Assembly: GCA_934717895.1 (NCBI GenBank)
Contig: CAKUZO010000007.1
Location: 1-39,675 of the forward strand
Direction of reading: 5' to 3'
Length of the DNA: 39,675 bases
From: an uncultured Candidatus Melainabacteria bacterium
GTDB taxonomy: Bacteria; Cyanobacteriota; Vampirovibrionia; Gastranaerophilales; Gastranaerophilaceae
Each line of letters opens with the position of its first letter. Position 1 is the first letter of the stretch. Of this stretch, positions 24,342 through 32,888 are shown one piece after another. The position numbers and the translations under genes are program-made. Below the pieces are notes generated by a model. The model saw nothing but the letters and a program-made list of their open reading frames with translations. It was not told the DNA's origin and searched no databases.

Positions 24342-25235
24342 ATGAATACTGACGTTATTGCATCAAAATTTTTAGGCAAAAAAGTTGCAGGAAGCGAAAA
24401 TTATGATCCTTCACTTTTGGTTGCCATTCCGAAAGAAGAAAACAGAAAACAATATGACTTGAACAGTCAAGACCTTCCGTTCATTGGCTGGGATATTTGG
24501 CACGCTTACGAATTTTCATCAATGAGCGAAAACGGAGTGCCTGTTACAAGACTTTTGAAGTTGAAATATTCTTCAAATAGCGATTTTCTGGTTGAGTCAA
24601 AATCTCTAAAATTATACCTAAATTCTTTTAATATGAGCAGGTTTGGTTCTTCCATAAAAGATTGTCTTGAAATATGCAAAAATAAAATTGAAAATGATTT
24701 GTCTGAACGACTTCATACCAAAGTTGAAGCTTATTTTATCGACAATAATGCACCTAAAATCAATATTTTCGAGAACTTTCAAAACATTATGCAGTTTGTC
24801 GATGAAAAAGAGTTGAAAATCGACAAATTTAAAGAAGCTCCGGAAGTTTTGACAGTCGAGCAAACAAATGAAACGAAGGAATATTTTTTAACTTTTGATT
24901 CGCTTCGTTCAAATTGTAGGGTCACTCACCAACCGGATTTTGGCGATTTGTATTTGTATTACAAATCGAAAAAGCACATAGAAGAAGAAAATCTTGTAAA
25001 ATACCTAACATCATTCCGTTCAGAATATCATTTTCATGAAGAGTGTTGTGAAATGATTTTCAAAAGGCTATATGATTTGTTAGACGAAGGCGATGAACTT
25101 TTTGTTTGTGCATTATACACAAGACGTGGCGGAATAGACATTTGCCCTTCTCGTTGGAGCAAAAATTGCACTCCGGAATGGGTTTCAGCATTAAATGATG
25201 TTACAAAATTTGCACGAGGAACAATTAAGCAATAA
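24342..25235 (+). CDS. queF: NADPH-dependent 7-cyano-7-deazaguanine (preQ0) reductase, long form
   Basis: 297 residues, the bimodular (type II, E. coli-like) length. QueF reduces the nitrile of preQ0 to the amine preQ1 in queuosine synthesis. Motifs are the NADPH-site ESKSLKLYLNSFNM (85-98), the catalytic Cys C192 in RSNCRVTHQPDFG with D199, SFRSEYHFHEECCE (about 227-240) with the Glu/His substrate contacts, and YTRRGGIDICPSRW near the C-terminus. The other pre-queuosine genes (queC, queD, queE) are not in the window. The mRNA is probably leaderless. Its stop overlaps the ATG of the next gene by one base (TAATG), so that gene is coupled to it. Confidence 0.94.
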   Translation: MNTDVIASKFLGKKVAGSENYDPSLLVAIPKEENRKQYDLNSQDLPFIGWDIWHAYEFSSMSENGVPVTRLLKLKYSSNSDFLVESKSLKLYLNSFNMSRFGSSIKDCLEICKNKIENDLSERLHTKVEAYFIDNNAPKINIFENFQNIMQFVDEKELKIDKFKEAPEVLTVEQTNETKEYFLTFDSLRSNCRVTHQPDFGDLYLYYKSKKHIEEENLVKYLTSFRSEYHFHEECCEMIFKRLYDLLDEGDELFVCALYTRRGGIDICPSRWSKNCTPEWVSALNDVTKFARGTIKQ

Positions 25236-25582
25236 TGGATAACAAAAAACGTGGAAATGCCGGTGAGGACTTAGCTTGTCGGTTATTAGAGCGTAATGGC
25301 TATAAGATTTTAGAGCGAAACAAACATTATTCCAGATTTTGCGAAATTGATATTATCGCGCAATACAAAAAGACTGTCGTTTTTGTTGAGGTAAAAACGC
25401 GTTCCACAGCAGCTTTTGGTACTCCGGCAGAAGCAATTACAAAAACGAAATTTGAACATATAAAGCAGGGAGTTCAATATTATTTGGCGGAACACAAAGT
25501 CAAAGATTTTCGAATTGACGTAATCGGAATTACCCTAAAACCTGAGATTAAAATTGAACATTTGAAAAATGTTTATTTGTAG
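25235..25582 (+). CDS. UPF0102 / YraN-type nuclease-fold protein
   Basis: 115 residues, usual length. The restriction-endonuclease-like fold motif is complete: RGNAGEDLACRLLERNGYKI (residues 6-25), then CEIDIIAQYKKTVVFVEVKT (about 36-55) where the Glu-Ile-Asp and the EVK triad give the E..D...ExK site, followed by the RSTAAFGTPAEAI segment. YraN proteins are widely conserved but their job is not settled; a nuclease role in DNA processing is often suggested. It is translationally coupled to queF. Confidence 0.92.
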   Translation: MDNKKRGNAGEDLACRLLERNGYKILERNKHYSRFCEIDIIAQYKKTVVFVEVKTRSTAAFGTPAEAITKTKFEHIKQGVQYYLAEHKVKDFRIDVIGITLKPEIKIEHLKNVYL

Positions 25583-25658
25583 GAGTATAACAGAAAAATA
25601 GTAATAGACTCAAATAGCGAGAAATTACATACCCAATTAGCGAATATTTTGTTTATTG

Positions 25659-25664
25659 TATAAT
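25659..25664 (+). promoter_or_regulatory. -10 element placed for a leaderless chromate-transporter transcript
   Basis: TATAAT is followed by six bases (TGACTT) and the ATG at 25671. No ribosome-binding site is seen. Confidence 0.55.
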
Positions 25665-25670
25665 TGACTT

Positions 25671-26228
25671 ATGGAAAAATCTTTGTACCAGATTTTCAAA
25701 ACGTTTTTTAAAGTTGGCACTTTGCTACTAGGCGGTGGCTATGTAATTTTGCCACTTTTGCAATCTGAACTTGTTGACAAAAAGCATTGGATTGACGACG
25801 ACACATTGTGCGAATATTACGCACTAAGTCAAAGTGTTCCTGGAATTATTGCTGCAAACACTGCAATGTTTACGGGTTACAAACTCAGAGGAACGGCAGG
25901 GGCTTTTACGGCGACAATAGGTCTTGTTTTGCCGGCATTTGTTTCTATAATCATAATTGCAAGAATTTTGGAACAAGTTGTAAAAATGCAATTTGTCCAA
26001 AGCATCTTTTGGGGTGTCGGTATTGCGGTTATGATTTTGATTTATCTTGCGGTAAAAGAAATGTGGCGAAAAAGCGTCGTAGACAAGTTTTCGTGCGGAA
26101 TGTTTTTTCTTACATTTATCTTGTCAGGTGTTTTTAAGGCTCCGCCAGCAGGGCTTATAATCCTTTCTATTTTTATCGGCTTGTGGTTGCAAGTTCAGAG
26201 AAACATTGAATATGGAGGCAAAAAATAA
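25671..26228 (+). CDS. Chromate transporter, first half (short-chain CHR family)
   Basis: 185 residues with about five to six membrane helices. The CHR-domain signature is at the N-terminus: FKVGTLLLGGGYVILPLLQ (about 11-30), then DDTLCEYYALSQSVPGIIAA and TAMFTGYKLRG. In this family two short homologous proteins of opposite topology work together in place of one long ChrA. They export chromate or a similar oxyanion, or act in another anion exchange when no chromate is met. The second half follows with a one-base overlap (TAATG). The start is supported by a -10 six bases upstream and no alternative ATG. Confidence 0.88.
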   Translation: MEKSLYQIFKTFFKVGTLLLGGGYVILPLLQSELVDKKHWIDDDTLCEYYALSQSVPGIIAANTAMFTGYKLRGTAGAFTATIGLVLPAFVSIIIIARILEQVVKMQFVQSIFWGVGIAVMILIYLAVKEMWRKSVVDKFSCGMFFLTFILSGVFKAPPAGLIILSIFIGLWLQVQRNIEYGGKK

Positions 26229-26764
26229 TGCTGATATATTTAAAATTATTTTTAGAATTTTTCCATATCGGACTTTTTTCTTATGGCGGCGGATATGCAA
26301 CATTGCCGTTTTTGTACCACATAGCAGATGTTCAAAAATGGTACACTACAAAGCAATTAGCCGATATGATTGCCGTATCATCAATCACTCCGGGGCCAAT
26401 CGGAGTAAATGTTGCAACTTTTGCAGGATTTACAACCGGCGGAATTGCGGGGGCGTTTGTTGCAACAACTGCCGTAATGCTTCCGTCTTTAATCCTGATA
26501 ATCATAATTTCCAAGCTTTTGGACAAATTTAGAGAAAATAAATACGTTCAATCTGTGATTTACACTCTAAAACCTGCCGGTTGCGGACTTTTGGCAGCAG
26601 TTGGGGTTGATATGTTTATTAATAATATTAATTTGTGGGGAATGTTTTTGTTAATCGGGCTTTTCATTGCAAGTATCAGAGAAAAACGTGATCCTCTGTT
26701 TTATATTGCAATATCAGCATTTGTCGGGCTTGTTGCCGGATTTTTTAATTTGACAGGAAATTAG
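26228..26764 (+). CDS. Chromate transporter, second half (short-chain CHR family)
   Basis: 178 residues, about five to six membrane helices. The CHR signature is FFHIGLFSYGGGYATLPFLY (about residues 11-30), then MIAVSSITPGPIGVNVATF and the conserved Gly-rich GGIAGAFVATTAVMLPS. It resembles the upstream half and is co-translated with it (TAATG). Its last 20 bases overlap the 3' end of comM on the other strand, so the two converging transcripts overlap. Confidence 0.88.
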   Translation: MLIYLKLFLEFFHIGLFSYGGGYATLPFLYHIADVQKWYTTKQLADMIAVSSITPGPIGVNVATFAGFTTGGIAGAFVATTAVMLPSLILIIIISKLLDKFRENKYVQSVIYTLKPAGCGLLAAVGVDMFINNINLWGMFLLIGLFIASIREKRDPLFYIAISAFVGLVAGFFNLTGN

Positions 26765-28280
26765 ACATTCTGTATTGCAAGGCTTGCATAAGGTGGATTT
26801 GCTTGATATTTTCAGAATTATCCAAATCCGCAATTGTACGGGCAAGCTTGAGAATTCTATCGTAACGTCTGCCTGAAAGCTGATATTTAACAATCGCAGT
26901 TTTCAGCAAAGCTGCCGATTGTGCATCAATTTGGCAATATTTTTTAATAAGTTTTGAGGTTAATTCTGAATTCGTCAAAATTCCATCGTTTTTGTAGCGT
27001 TCTGCCTGAATTTTTCGAGCTTTTATAACTCGTTTTCGAATGTCTGCCGAAGATTCAGTCGCCGGTTCTATATTCAATAACTCATCTGACGTTAGACGAG
27101 GAACTTCCACTTGCAAATCAATTCTATCAAGCAACGGGCCTGAAAGTCTTGATTGATAACGACTTATCTGAAATTCAGAACACGTACATTGTTTTTGTTT
27201 GTCGCCCAAATATCCGCAAGGACAAGGATTCATCGCACCCAAAAGCATAAATTTTGCAGGGTATTTTATTGAATGCTTCGCTCTTGAAATAACTATTTCA
27301 CCATCTTCAAGCGGTTGTCTGAGAACTTCCAAAACATTTCTCGGAAATTCAACCATTTCGTCCAAAAACAAAACTCCACGATGAGCAAGCGTAATCTCCC
27401 CTGGTTTTGGAACTGTTCCGCCGCCAATAATTCCGTTTGCAGAAGCTGTGTGGTGAACTGCACGAAACGGACGTTTTGTCATAAGCGGTTCATCTGGCGA
27501 CAAAAGCCCTGAGATACTGTAAATTTTTGTCAATTCAAGTGCTTCTTGAAGTTCCAATGGTGGCAAAATTGATGCAAAACACTTTGCCATAAGAGTTTTC
27601 CCAGAACCGGGAGAGCCAATCATAAGCATATTATGTCCACCACCGGCTGCAATTTCCAGTGCTTTTTTCGCTTTTTGTTGCCCTTTTACATCTTTAAAAT
27701 CATAGATATAATCTTGCTTTGCGCCTTCTTCCAAATAGTTTTGGATATCAATTATAGTCGGTGTGATTTTTGAATCCGCAAAATGATTTACGACGTCACA
27801 AAGGCAATTTACCCCGAAAATATTGATATCACCTGCAAGAGCAGCTTCTGATGCGTTAATTTTTGGCACAAAAACATTTTTTATGCCGTGTTCTTTCAAA
27901 CCTAAAATCAAAGGCAAAACACCGGTTACACCTCGCAAAGAACCGTCGAGAGAAAGTTCTCCGATAAACGCAAAATCTTTGAGTTTTTCTTCCGCCAAAA
28001 CCTCTTCTTCAACAAGCAATCCGACAGCAATCGGGAGGTCAAAAATTGAGCCTTCTTTTTTCAAATCCGCCGGCGCAAGATTGATTACCACCTTTTTTGC
28101 AGGGAATGTAAAGCCGGAATTTTTAATTGCAGAGCGAACTCTGTCACGTGCTTCATTTATCGCTGTATCAGGCAAGCCAACAATTGAAAATGAAGGAATT
28201 CCGTTCAAAACGTCAGTTTCCACCGACACATTGTATGCATCAAGCCCTATTACGGTTGCAGTTGTAACTTTATTTACCAT
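26745..28280 (-). CDS. comM: Mg chelatase-like AAA+ protein ComM (YifB)
   Basis: 511 residues, normal length. The N-terminal third is a Lon-protease-like fold with the family word SIVGLPDTAINEARDRVRSA (about 32-51) and INLAPADLKKEGSIFDLPIA. The AAA+ part has Walker A GSPGSGKT (222-229), Walker B GVLFLDEM (302-309), a Cys cluster NPCPCGYLGDKQKQCTCSEF and an RYQSRLSGPLLDRIDLQVEV sensor stretch; a Mg-chelatase C-terminal helical lid follows. In Vibrio, ComM is a helicase that extends branch migration of transforming DNA, so natural uptake or recombination is the likely role. A TATTAT hexamer stands six bases before the ATG, consistent with a leaderless mRNA. Confidence 0.93.
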   Translation of the reverse strand: MVNKVTTATVIGLDAYNVSVETDVLNGIPSFSIVGLPDTAINEARDRVRSAIKNSGFTFPAKKVVINLAPADLKKEGSIFDLPIAVGLLVEEEVLAEEKLKDFAFIGELSLDGSLRGVTGVLPLILGLKEHGIKNVFVPKINASEAALAGDINIFGVNCLCDVVNHFADSKITPTIIDIQNYLEEGAKQDYIYDFKDVKGQQKAKKALEIAAGGGHNMLMIGSPGSGKTLMAKCFASILPPLELQEALELTKIYSISGLLSPDEPLMTKRPFRAVHHTASANGIIGGGTVPKPGEITLAHRGVLFLDEMVEFPRNVLEVLRQPLEDGEIVISRAKHSIKYPAKFMLLGAMNPCPCGYLGDKQKQCTCSEFQISRYQSRLSGPLLDRIDLQVEVPRLTSDELLNIEPATESSADIRKRVIKARKIQAERYKNDGILTNSELTSKLIKKYCQIDAQSAALLKTAIVKYQLSGRRYDRILKLARTIADLDNSENIKQIHLMQALQYRMSNFLSN

Positions 28281-28286
28281 AGGCTT

Positions 28287-28292
28287 ATAATA
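28287..28292 (-). promoter_or_regulatory. -10-like element placed for a leaderless comM transcript
   Basis: On the minus strand TATTAT is followed by six bases (AAGCCT) and the comM ATG at 28280. It faces the promoter at 28314 in a 45-base divergent gap. Confidence 0.45.
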
Positions 28293-28313
28293 CTACAAAA
28301 AATCTTTTTGTTA

Positions 28314-28319
28314 TATAAT
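28314..28319 (+). promoter_or_regulatory. -10 element placed for a leaderless GT9 transcript
   Basis: TATAAT is followed by six bases (TTGTTT) and the ATG at 28326. This also argues against the in-frame TTG at 28308, which lies upstream of the -10. Confidence 0.55.
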
Positions 28320-28325
28320 TTGTTT

Positions 28326-29324
28326 ATGAACATATTAGCAATAAATTTTGGCGGAATTGGTGACGAAATATTTTTTCTCCCAACACTTATATCATTAAAA
28401 AAAGAATTTCCAAATTCAAAAATAACACTTGCACTTGAACCAAGAAGCAAGAGTGTAAAGGATTTGACAGATATTATTGACGACTTGTTTTTGATTGATG
28501 TCAAAGGCAAAAACAAGTATGCAGAACTTTTGAAACTTGTATTTTTAGCACGAAAAGGTCACTTTGACATGGTGATTTCATCTGGCGGAAATAAGTTGAT
28601 TAGTATCTTATTGGCACTTATGGGAATAAAAAAGCGCTATGGGTATGATACAGGAAAGTTGAGCCAAATTTTGTTGACAAAAGCTGTTCCTCTGAACAAA
28701 AAACAATATGCTTGCGCGATGTACCACGACTTGATTTCGCCGATTACGAGCCATAAGACAGAGTTGCCGGAAATTAATGTTGAGCCGCAAGAAAAAATCG
28801 AAAATTCCGTTCTTATTCACCCCGGAGTAAGCAAAATGAGCGTGAACAAGGGTATGATTAAGACTGTCGGGGCTGAGATTTGGGCAAATGTTGTTGAATT
28901 ACTTCTTGAACAAGGTAAACATGTTATGCTTGCCGGTGGGCCTGATGATAATGAGGTTATTGAAAAGATTTTGGCACAGTTGTCTGCTTCTCCTGAATTG
29001 TTAAATTCACCTAATTTTACCAACTTTTATGGCAAAACCAGAAGTTTAAAAGACTTAGCGGTTCTAATCGGACAGGCGGAAAAATTTATTTGTTCTGATT
29101 CTGCACCTTTGCATGTTGCAGTTGCGATGAAAACAAGAACTTACGTGATTTTTGGGCCAACTGATGATAAGGTTTTAATTCCGCAATCCGAACTTGTTAC
29201 CGCAATTAAGGCAAATGACAAATGCCCGATAAAACCTTGTCTTTGGGCTCATAGACAAACAACTTGTGAAAAATTGGATTGCTTGAAAATTACAGCACAA
29301 GATATTGTGGATAAAGTCTTATAA
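28326..29324 (+). CDS. Family 9 glycosyltransferase (heptosyltransferase-like)
   Basis: 332 residues from the ATG at 28326. The fold is GT-B. The N-terminal domain opens with ILAINFGGIGDEIFFLPTL, the GT9 'nnfGgiGD...tP.i' glycine loop. The C-terminal domain shows VLIHPGVSKMS, VMLAGGPDDNEV and the donor-site CSDSAPLHVAVAMKTRTYVI FGPTD read as SDSAPLH then FGPTD. GT9 enzymes add heptose or other sugars to lipopolysaccharide inner core, which suggests an outer membrane with LPS-like glycolipid. Exact donor unknown. A Cys-rich region near the C-terminus (CPIKPC, CEKLDC) is seen in many GT9 proteins. Divergent from comM. Confidence 0.87.
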   Translation: MNILAINFGGIGDEIFFLPTLISLKKEFPNSKITLALEPRSKSVKDLTDIIDDLFLIDVKGKNKYAELLKLVFLARKGHFDMVISSGGNKLISILLALMGIKKRYGYDTGKLSQILLTKAVPLNKKQYACAMYHDLISPITSHKTELPEINVEPQEKIENSVLIHPGVSKMSVNKGMIKTVGAEIWANVVELLLEQGKHVMLAGGPDDNEVIEKILAQLSASPELLNSPNFTNFYGKTRSLKDLAVLIGQAEKFICSDSAPLHVAVAMKTRTYVIFGPTDDKVLIPQSELVTAIKANDKCPIKPCLWAHRQTTCEKLDCLKITAQDIVDKVL

Positions 29325-29403
29325 AATAATATTTTAAAATATACTAGCAAAAAATAATATTCAGGGATTTTTAATAATCAGCTTAAATTAAAGAGGTATT
29401 TTA

Positions 29404-29922
29404 ATGGCTGAAATTAATTCAAATATGGCATATTATCCCCCAAGTCCTTCTGCACAAAAGAAAAAAACTATCGGACTTGCGACAGCCGGGGGACTTATCG
29501 GCATGAATGCGTATTATATCCCGGTGAAAAAAGATGTCTTTGTACAAAGGGCATTTGATGTGACCCATAATGAAGCAACCACACAGATTATGGCACTAAG
29601 AAATGCCGCAAAAGAAGTTCTGGAAGACAAAGTTAGCCCTGAAAGCAAGATGATTTTGCAAGAAATGGGCTTGTCCGAAGATTTTCAGCAAATTACGAAC
29701 AAATGCATTGACTTGGATAGAAAAGTTTCTGATCCGTCTAATGTAAAAAGATTGAAAGCCGATTTTGCCTCAAATTTTGACAATTACAAAAAAGACGCGA
29801 GCCTTATGGATAACAACTGTGCAAAAGCGTTTAAACTTATTAAAAGAAACAAATTTTTATGGGGCGTTGGGATTGGAGCTGCCATCGGTGCTGCTCTAAG
29901 TTTTATCGGAAGTAAAAATTAA
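29404..29922 (+). CDS. Small protein with glycine-zipper membrane ends
   Basis: 172 residues, no recognised family. The N-terminus is Tyr/Pro/Ser-rich (AYYPPSPSAQKKK), then a short hydrophobic helix TIGLATAGGLIGMNAYYI. The middle (about 45-150) is a charged, mostly helical region with TTQIMALRNAAKEVLEDKV and CIDLDRKVSDPSNVKRLKAD. The C-terminus is a Gly/Ala zipper helix FLWGVGIGAAIGAALSFIG. The two hydrophobic ends flanking a helical middle recall the protein at 20010-20486. AGAGG precedes the ATG. It is convergent with the solute-binding protein (7 bases apart). Function unknown. Confidence 0.72.
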   Translation: MAEINSNMAYYPPSPSAQKKKTIGLATAGGLIGMNAYYIPVKKDVFVQRAFDVTHNEATTQIMALRNAAKEVLEDKVSPESKMILQEMGLSEDFQQITNKCIDLDRKVSDPSNVKRLKADFASNFDNYKKDASLMDNNCAKAFKLIKRNKFLWGVGIGAAIGAALSFIGSKN

Positions 29923-29929
29923 ATTTAGA

Positions 29930-31153
29930 TTATTCTGAAAGCTCTTTCATTTTGTCAGACAAGTTATCTAAAATATTTTTTGTTGTTGCTTTGTTCAAAA
30001 GAATTTGTTGAACGGCTTCATTGACTAGAATATTAATTTCTTTTTGATTTCTTGCAGGCATGAATGTCGGCTCAATCTTGTTTAACTGCTTTGCACTAAT
30101 AATACGTGCTTTTGACATCAAATCTTTTTCATCATATTTTGTATAGAATTCATTTTGCAAAGTTTCTTCGTTTACAGCCAAAATATTTGTCAACTTCGCC
30201 ATCGCAAGTTGGTTTTCGCTATTTGTCAAAAACAGTGCAAATTTCAAAGCTTCGTTTTTATGTTTCGCACGAGTCGGAATTACAAAATTCATCAAAGAAA
30301 AGTCGTTTTGTCCCAATTCACCAACAATTTGTGGTGCAACATCTGTGTTTGCATAAGTTGAAGGTGCATTTTCCTTAATCATTGTCAAAAAGTTTGCTCC
30401 GGCTTGGAAAAACACGATTTTTTCAGCCATATATTTTTCTAACGCCTCGCGATGAGTTTGCGTAATTGACTCTTTCGGAATTAAATCTTTTTCATACAAA
30501 TTTTTGAAAAGTTCAAATACCTCTTGTGATTTTTGAGAATTAATATTGTTAGGTGTCACGCCGTATTTGTTCAAAATCCTTGCCATAGTATCGTTTTCAG
30601 TGATGTTAGGGAGTAAGACATAGGCACCTGTTTTTTGTTTAATTTGCGGAGCAATTTGAGCTAAATCCTTGTAGGTTGCAGGCATTTTAGCTCCGGATTT
30701 AGCTAGCAAGTCTTTATTATAAATCGTCACCGCAGATGTCGCATACCAAGGCAGTGAGTAAAGTTTTCCGTTAGTTTTAAGCGAATTTATGATTGACTGA
30801 TTATATTGTTTTGTATACTGTTCATCAATTTGATAAAGTGCACCGCGTTGAGCCAAAAGTGCAGTAAAATCAGGGTTTAGGTTAATCAAATCCGGTGGGT
30901 TGTCACTTAAAACTGATGCAAGCGTCCTTTTTTCTCCTTCCGAGAATGGAACATCAATCCATTTTATCTTAACATCAGGGTTTTGAGCCTCAAATTCGCT
31001 GATTACTTTGTTCATATAAGGCGCAAAATCATTCATTTGCAAAGTCCAAAACACAACTTCGTTATCGACGGATTTTTTGCCAAACGGCATTGTAAAAATC
31101 GCCAACAATAAAATTATAAGAATTAGACTTGCTTTTAAAAATAAATTTTTCAT
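29930..31153 (-). CDS. Extracellular solute-binding protein, family 1 (sugar type)
   Basis: 407 residues. An N-terminal hydrophobic segment (residues about 8-24) anchors or exports it; no lipobox Cys is present. The mature part is a family 1 periplasmic binding protein: VVFWTLQMNDFAPYMNKVIS, NPDVKIKWIDVPF, the hinge segment NPPDLINLNPDFTALLAQRG and GKLYSLPWYATSAVTIYNKD (both family hallmarks), then FLTNSENQLAMAKL near the C-terminus. It should bind an oligosaccharide or glycerol-3-phosphate-like solute for an ABC importer. No permease or ATPase is adjacent. A TPR protein ends 46 bases upstream and is probably in the same operon. GAGG lies ahead of the ATG. Confidence 0.88.
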   Translation of the reverse strand: MKNLFLKASLILIILLLAIFTMPFGKKSVDNEVVFWTLQMNDFAPYMNKVISEFEAQNPDVKIKWIDVPFSEGEKRTLASVLSDNPPDLINLNPDFTALLAQRGALYQIDEQYTKQYNQSIINSLKTNGKLYSLPWYATSAVTIYNKDLLAKSGAKMPATYKDLAQIAPQIKQKTGAYVLLPNITENDTMARILNKYGVTPNNINSQKSQEVFELFKNLYEKDLIPKESITQTHREALEKYMAEKIVFFQAGANFLTMIKENAPSTYANTDVAPQIVGELGQNDFSLMNFVIPTRAKHKNEALKFALFLTNSENQLAMAKLTNILAVNEETLQNEFYTKYDEKDLMSKARIISAKQLNKIEPTFMPARNQKEINILVNEAVQQILLNKATTKNILDNLSDKMKELSE

Positions 31154-31199
31154 AATCTGCTACCTCACACGATTTTGGCCGTTTTAGGTTTGTCAAAAT

Positions 31200-31766
31200 T
31201 TAGCCACCATTCATCTTTTTGACATTTTCTTTGATAAAGTGTTTGACAGCCGGCGTGATTATCAAATCCGGCTCATCTGACGTGAATTCGTCCAAAATAA
31301 TTATACCACGACGCAAATCTCCGTTTTCAATATATAAAAGCCCGAGCATAACTTTATCAAGCGCATTTTGACTTTTGCTATATTCTGCAATTTTAGAGTT
31401 TGTAAGCCCAAGACTCTTATAGCATTTTGCAAGTTTTTGGTAATACTGAAAATTTAAACTATACTGGCGAATTGCGTCCTCATAAGGTTGTCTTGCCATA
31501 TCAGCATAGCCAATTGCCATATATGCGTCCCCAATATTTTTGTAATACACGGAAGTCGCTTGTGTGTTCGGATTAAGACTTATTGCAATCTTGAATTCTT
31601 GAATTGCTGCATAATAAATCCCTTCGTCCATATAACGAATTCCCATGTTATTGTGCAAATACGCGTTTTTCGTTGCATCAATAACATGCACATCAGGTTT
31701 TTTGTAACCAGATGTGAGGAAACTTAAAAATATTAAGGATATTAGGATTGTGGATTTTGTTTTCAT
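31200..31766 (-). CDS. Exported TPR-repeat protein
   Basis: 188 residues. Residues 1-20 are a signal sequence (ILISLIFLSFLTSG). Three to four tetratricopeptide repeats follow: NAYLHNNMGIRYMDEGIYYA, then AIQEFKIAISLNPNTQ, VYYKNIGDAYMAIGYADMAR and YQKLAKCYKSLGLTNSKIAE. These bind proteins in the periplasm or envelope. The gene is upstream of the orphan solute-binding protein by 46 bases. No convincing ribosome-binding site or -10 is visible before the ATG; repeat A5 begins 21 bases upstream of it and may have displaced the original leader. Confidence 0.82.
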   Translation of the reverse strand: MKTKSTILISLIFLSFLTSGYKKPDVHVIDATKNAYLHNNMGIRYMDEGIYYAAIQEFKIAISLNPNTQATSVYYKNIGDAYMAIGYADMARQPYEDAIRQYSLNFQYYQKLAKCYKSLGLTNSKIAEYSKSQNALDKVMLGLLYIENGDLRRGIIILDEFTSDEPDLIITPAVKHFIKENVKKMNGG

Positions 31767-31787
31767 GGTGGTTAATGATGTTTAAAA

Positions 31788-31923
31788 GTGAATAAGAAAA
31801 TAAGTGAATAGGTGAATAAGTGCGTTTCAGATTAAATTATTGTGGTGTTTTTATAAGTGCCTTTACTATAATTTCCGAGCAACGCGAGCTAAAAGAACTT
31901 ATTCACTTATTCTCTTATTCTCC
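31788..31923. repeat. Dispersed inverted-arm element, copy A5 (octamer variant)
   Basis: The left arm is 8-base words GTGAATAA, GAAAATAA, GTGAATAG, GTGAATAA; the right arm (31895-31923) is the inverse complement of similar words. The core holds CCGAGCAACGCGAGCT (31875-31890), the inverse of the GCTCGCTTTGCTCGG core of copy A3. It lies between the MBL-fold gene and the TPR gene. Confidence 0.75.
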
Positions 31924-31936
31924 TTTTTACAGATAA

Positions 31937-32866
31937 TTATAGTTCTATTTCCAGCCCTTCGTATGCAAGAATTGCACTTTCTCCGAGGTCTTTGTAATGT
32001 TCTTTAATGATATTTAATTTGTTGTCATCATAGCTTGGGTCGAAATGGAAGAAAACCACTTTTTTGGCATTAGCTTGTTTTTGAGCTTCAATTGCCATAT
32101 CAAAAGTTGAGTGCCCGTAACCTTGTTTTGGAACAAATGCATCAAGATAATCTTCCATTGTGTATTGTGCGTCATGGATTAGTAAATCGCACCCACGAGC
32201 AAAGCTTACAAGTTTTTTATCTCCGCCGGGGTAGCTTTCTTTATCCGTTGCATAAACCAAAACTTTATCTTGATATGCTATTTTATAAACCAAAACACCT
32301 TCTTGCGGGTGGGCGTAAGAACGATAGCAAGTAATCAAAACGTCGTCACCTTCAACTTTTGCATCATTTTCATTTTCTATGCGTTTGATAATAGGTGCTT
32401 CTCCATGTCTTAGGATAATTCCTTCGGTTTCGTTGATGTCTTTTATGTTCAAATTTCCCGCAATATCGCCTAAATCAAGCGGAAACGACTTGCCAAAAAG
32501 AAGTTCGGAAAGTTCATCTGCCAAGCTTTCGTTGTAATTAACATTCCCATAAACATTAATTTGTGATGATGGAATATGAAGCGGACGGAAGAATGTAAAC
32601 CCTTGTAAGTGGTCTTGGTGAATATGAGAAATTAACACAGTTGCTTGAATTGGCGTTCTGTCTGATGAATTTTCACCTGAGGCAATATATTTGCCCATAA
32701 GCTCGTTTCCAACATTAATCAAGCCTGTTCCTGCATCAAGAATAATCAAATGTCCGTTGACATTGACTTCAACGCAAGATGTGTTTCCGCCATACTGCAA
32801 GAAATCTCCGTTGGCAACGGGATAACTCCCTCTAACACCTCTAAATTTTATTTTAAATTCGCCCAT
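31937..32866 (-). CDS. MBL-fold metallohydrolase
   Basis: 309 residues. Metallo-beta-lactamase fold: it opens with KFRGVRGSYPVANGDFLQYG and GGNTSCVEV, then IILDAGTGL, the zinc motif H81-x-H83-x-D85-H86 (ISHIHQDHLQGF), a later VYATDKES with the bridging Asp, IHDAQYT and GHSTFDMAIE with the third His, and FFHFDPSYDD near the end. This set resembles the RNase Z/phosphodiesterase-like MBL branch (PhnP, cAMP phosphodiesterase relatives), with a hydrolase acting on a phosphodiester as the best guess. GAAAGGA is the ribosome-binding site. The gene is flanked by repeat A5 downstream and A3 upstream. Confidence 0.85.
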   Translation of the reverse strand: MGEFKIKFRGVRGSYPVANGDFLQYGGNTSCVEVNVNGHLIILDAGTGLINVGNELMGKYIASGENSSDRTPIQATVLISHIHQDHLQGFTFFRPLHIPSSQINVYGNVNYNESLADELSELLFGKSFPLDLGDIAGNLNIKDINETEGIILRHGEAPIIKRIENENDAKVEGDDVLITCYRSYAHPQEGVLVYKIAYQDKVLVYATDKESYPGGDKKLVSFARGCDLLIHDAQYTMEDYLDAFVPKQGYGHSTFDMAIEAQKQANAKKVVFFHFDPSYDDNKLNIIKEHYKDLGESAILAYEGLEIEL

Positions 32867-32888
32867 GTTTCGTCCTTTCTGAATTTAA

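Noticed and set aside
27823..28290. 155-codon open frame on the plus strand inside comM
   Set aside because: It lies wholly over comM, which has complete family motifs; its translation is Ser/Pro/Thr-rich with no recognisable domain.
28308..28325. TTG start for the GT9 gene
   Set aside because: The TTG lies upstream of a TATAAT that fits the ATG at 28326, and the family's N-terminus begins at that ATG.
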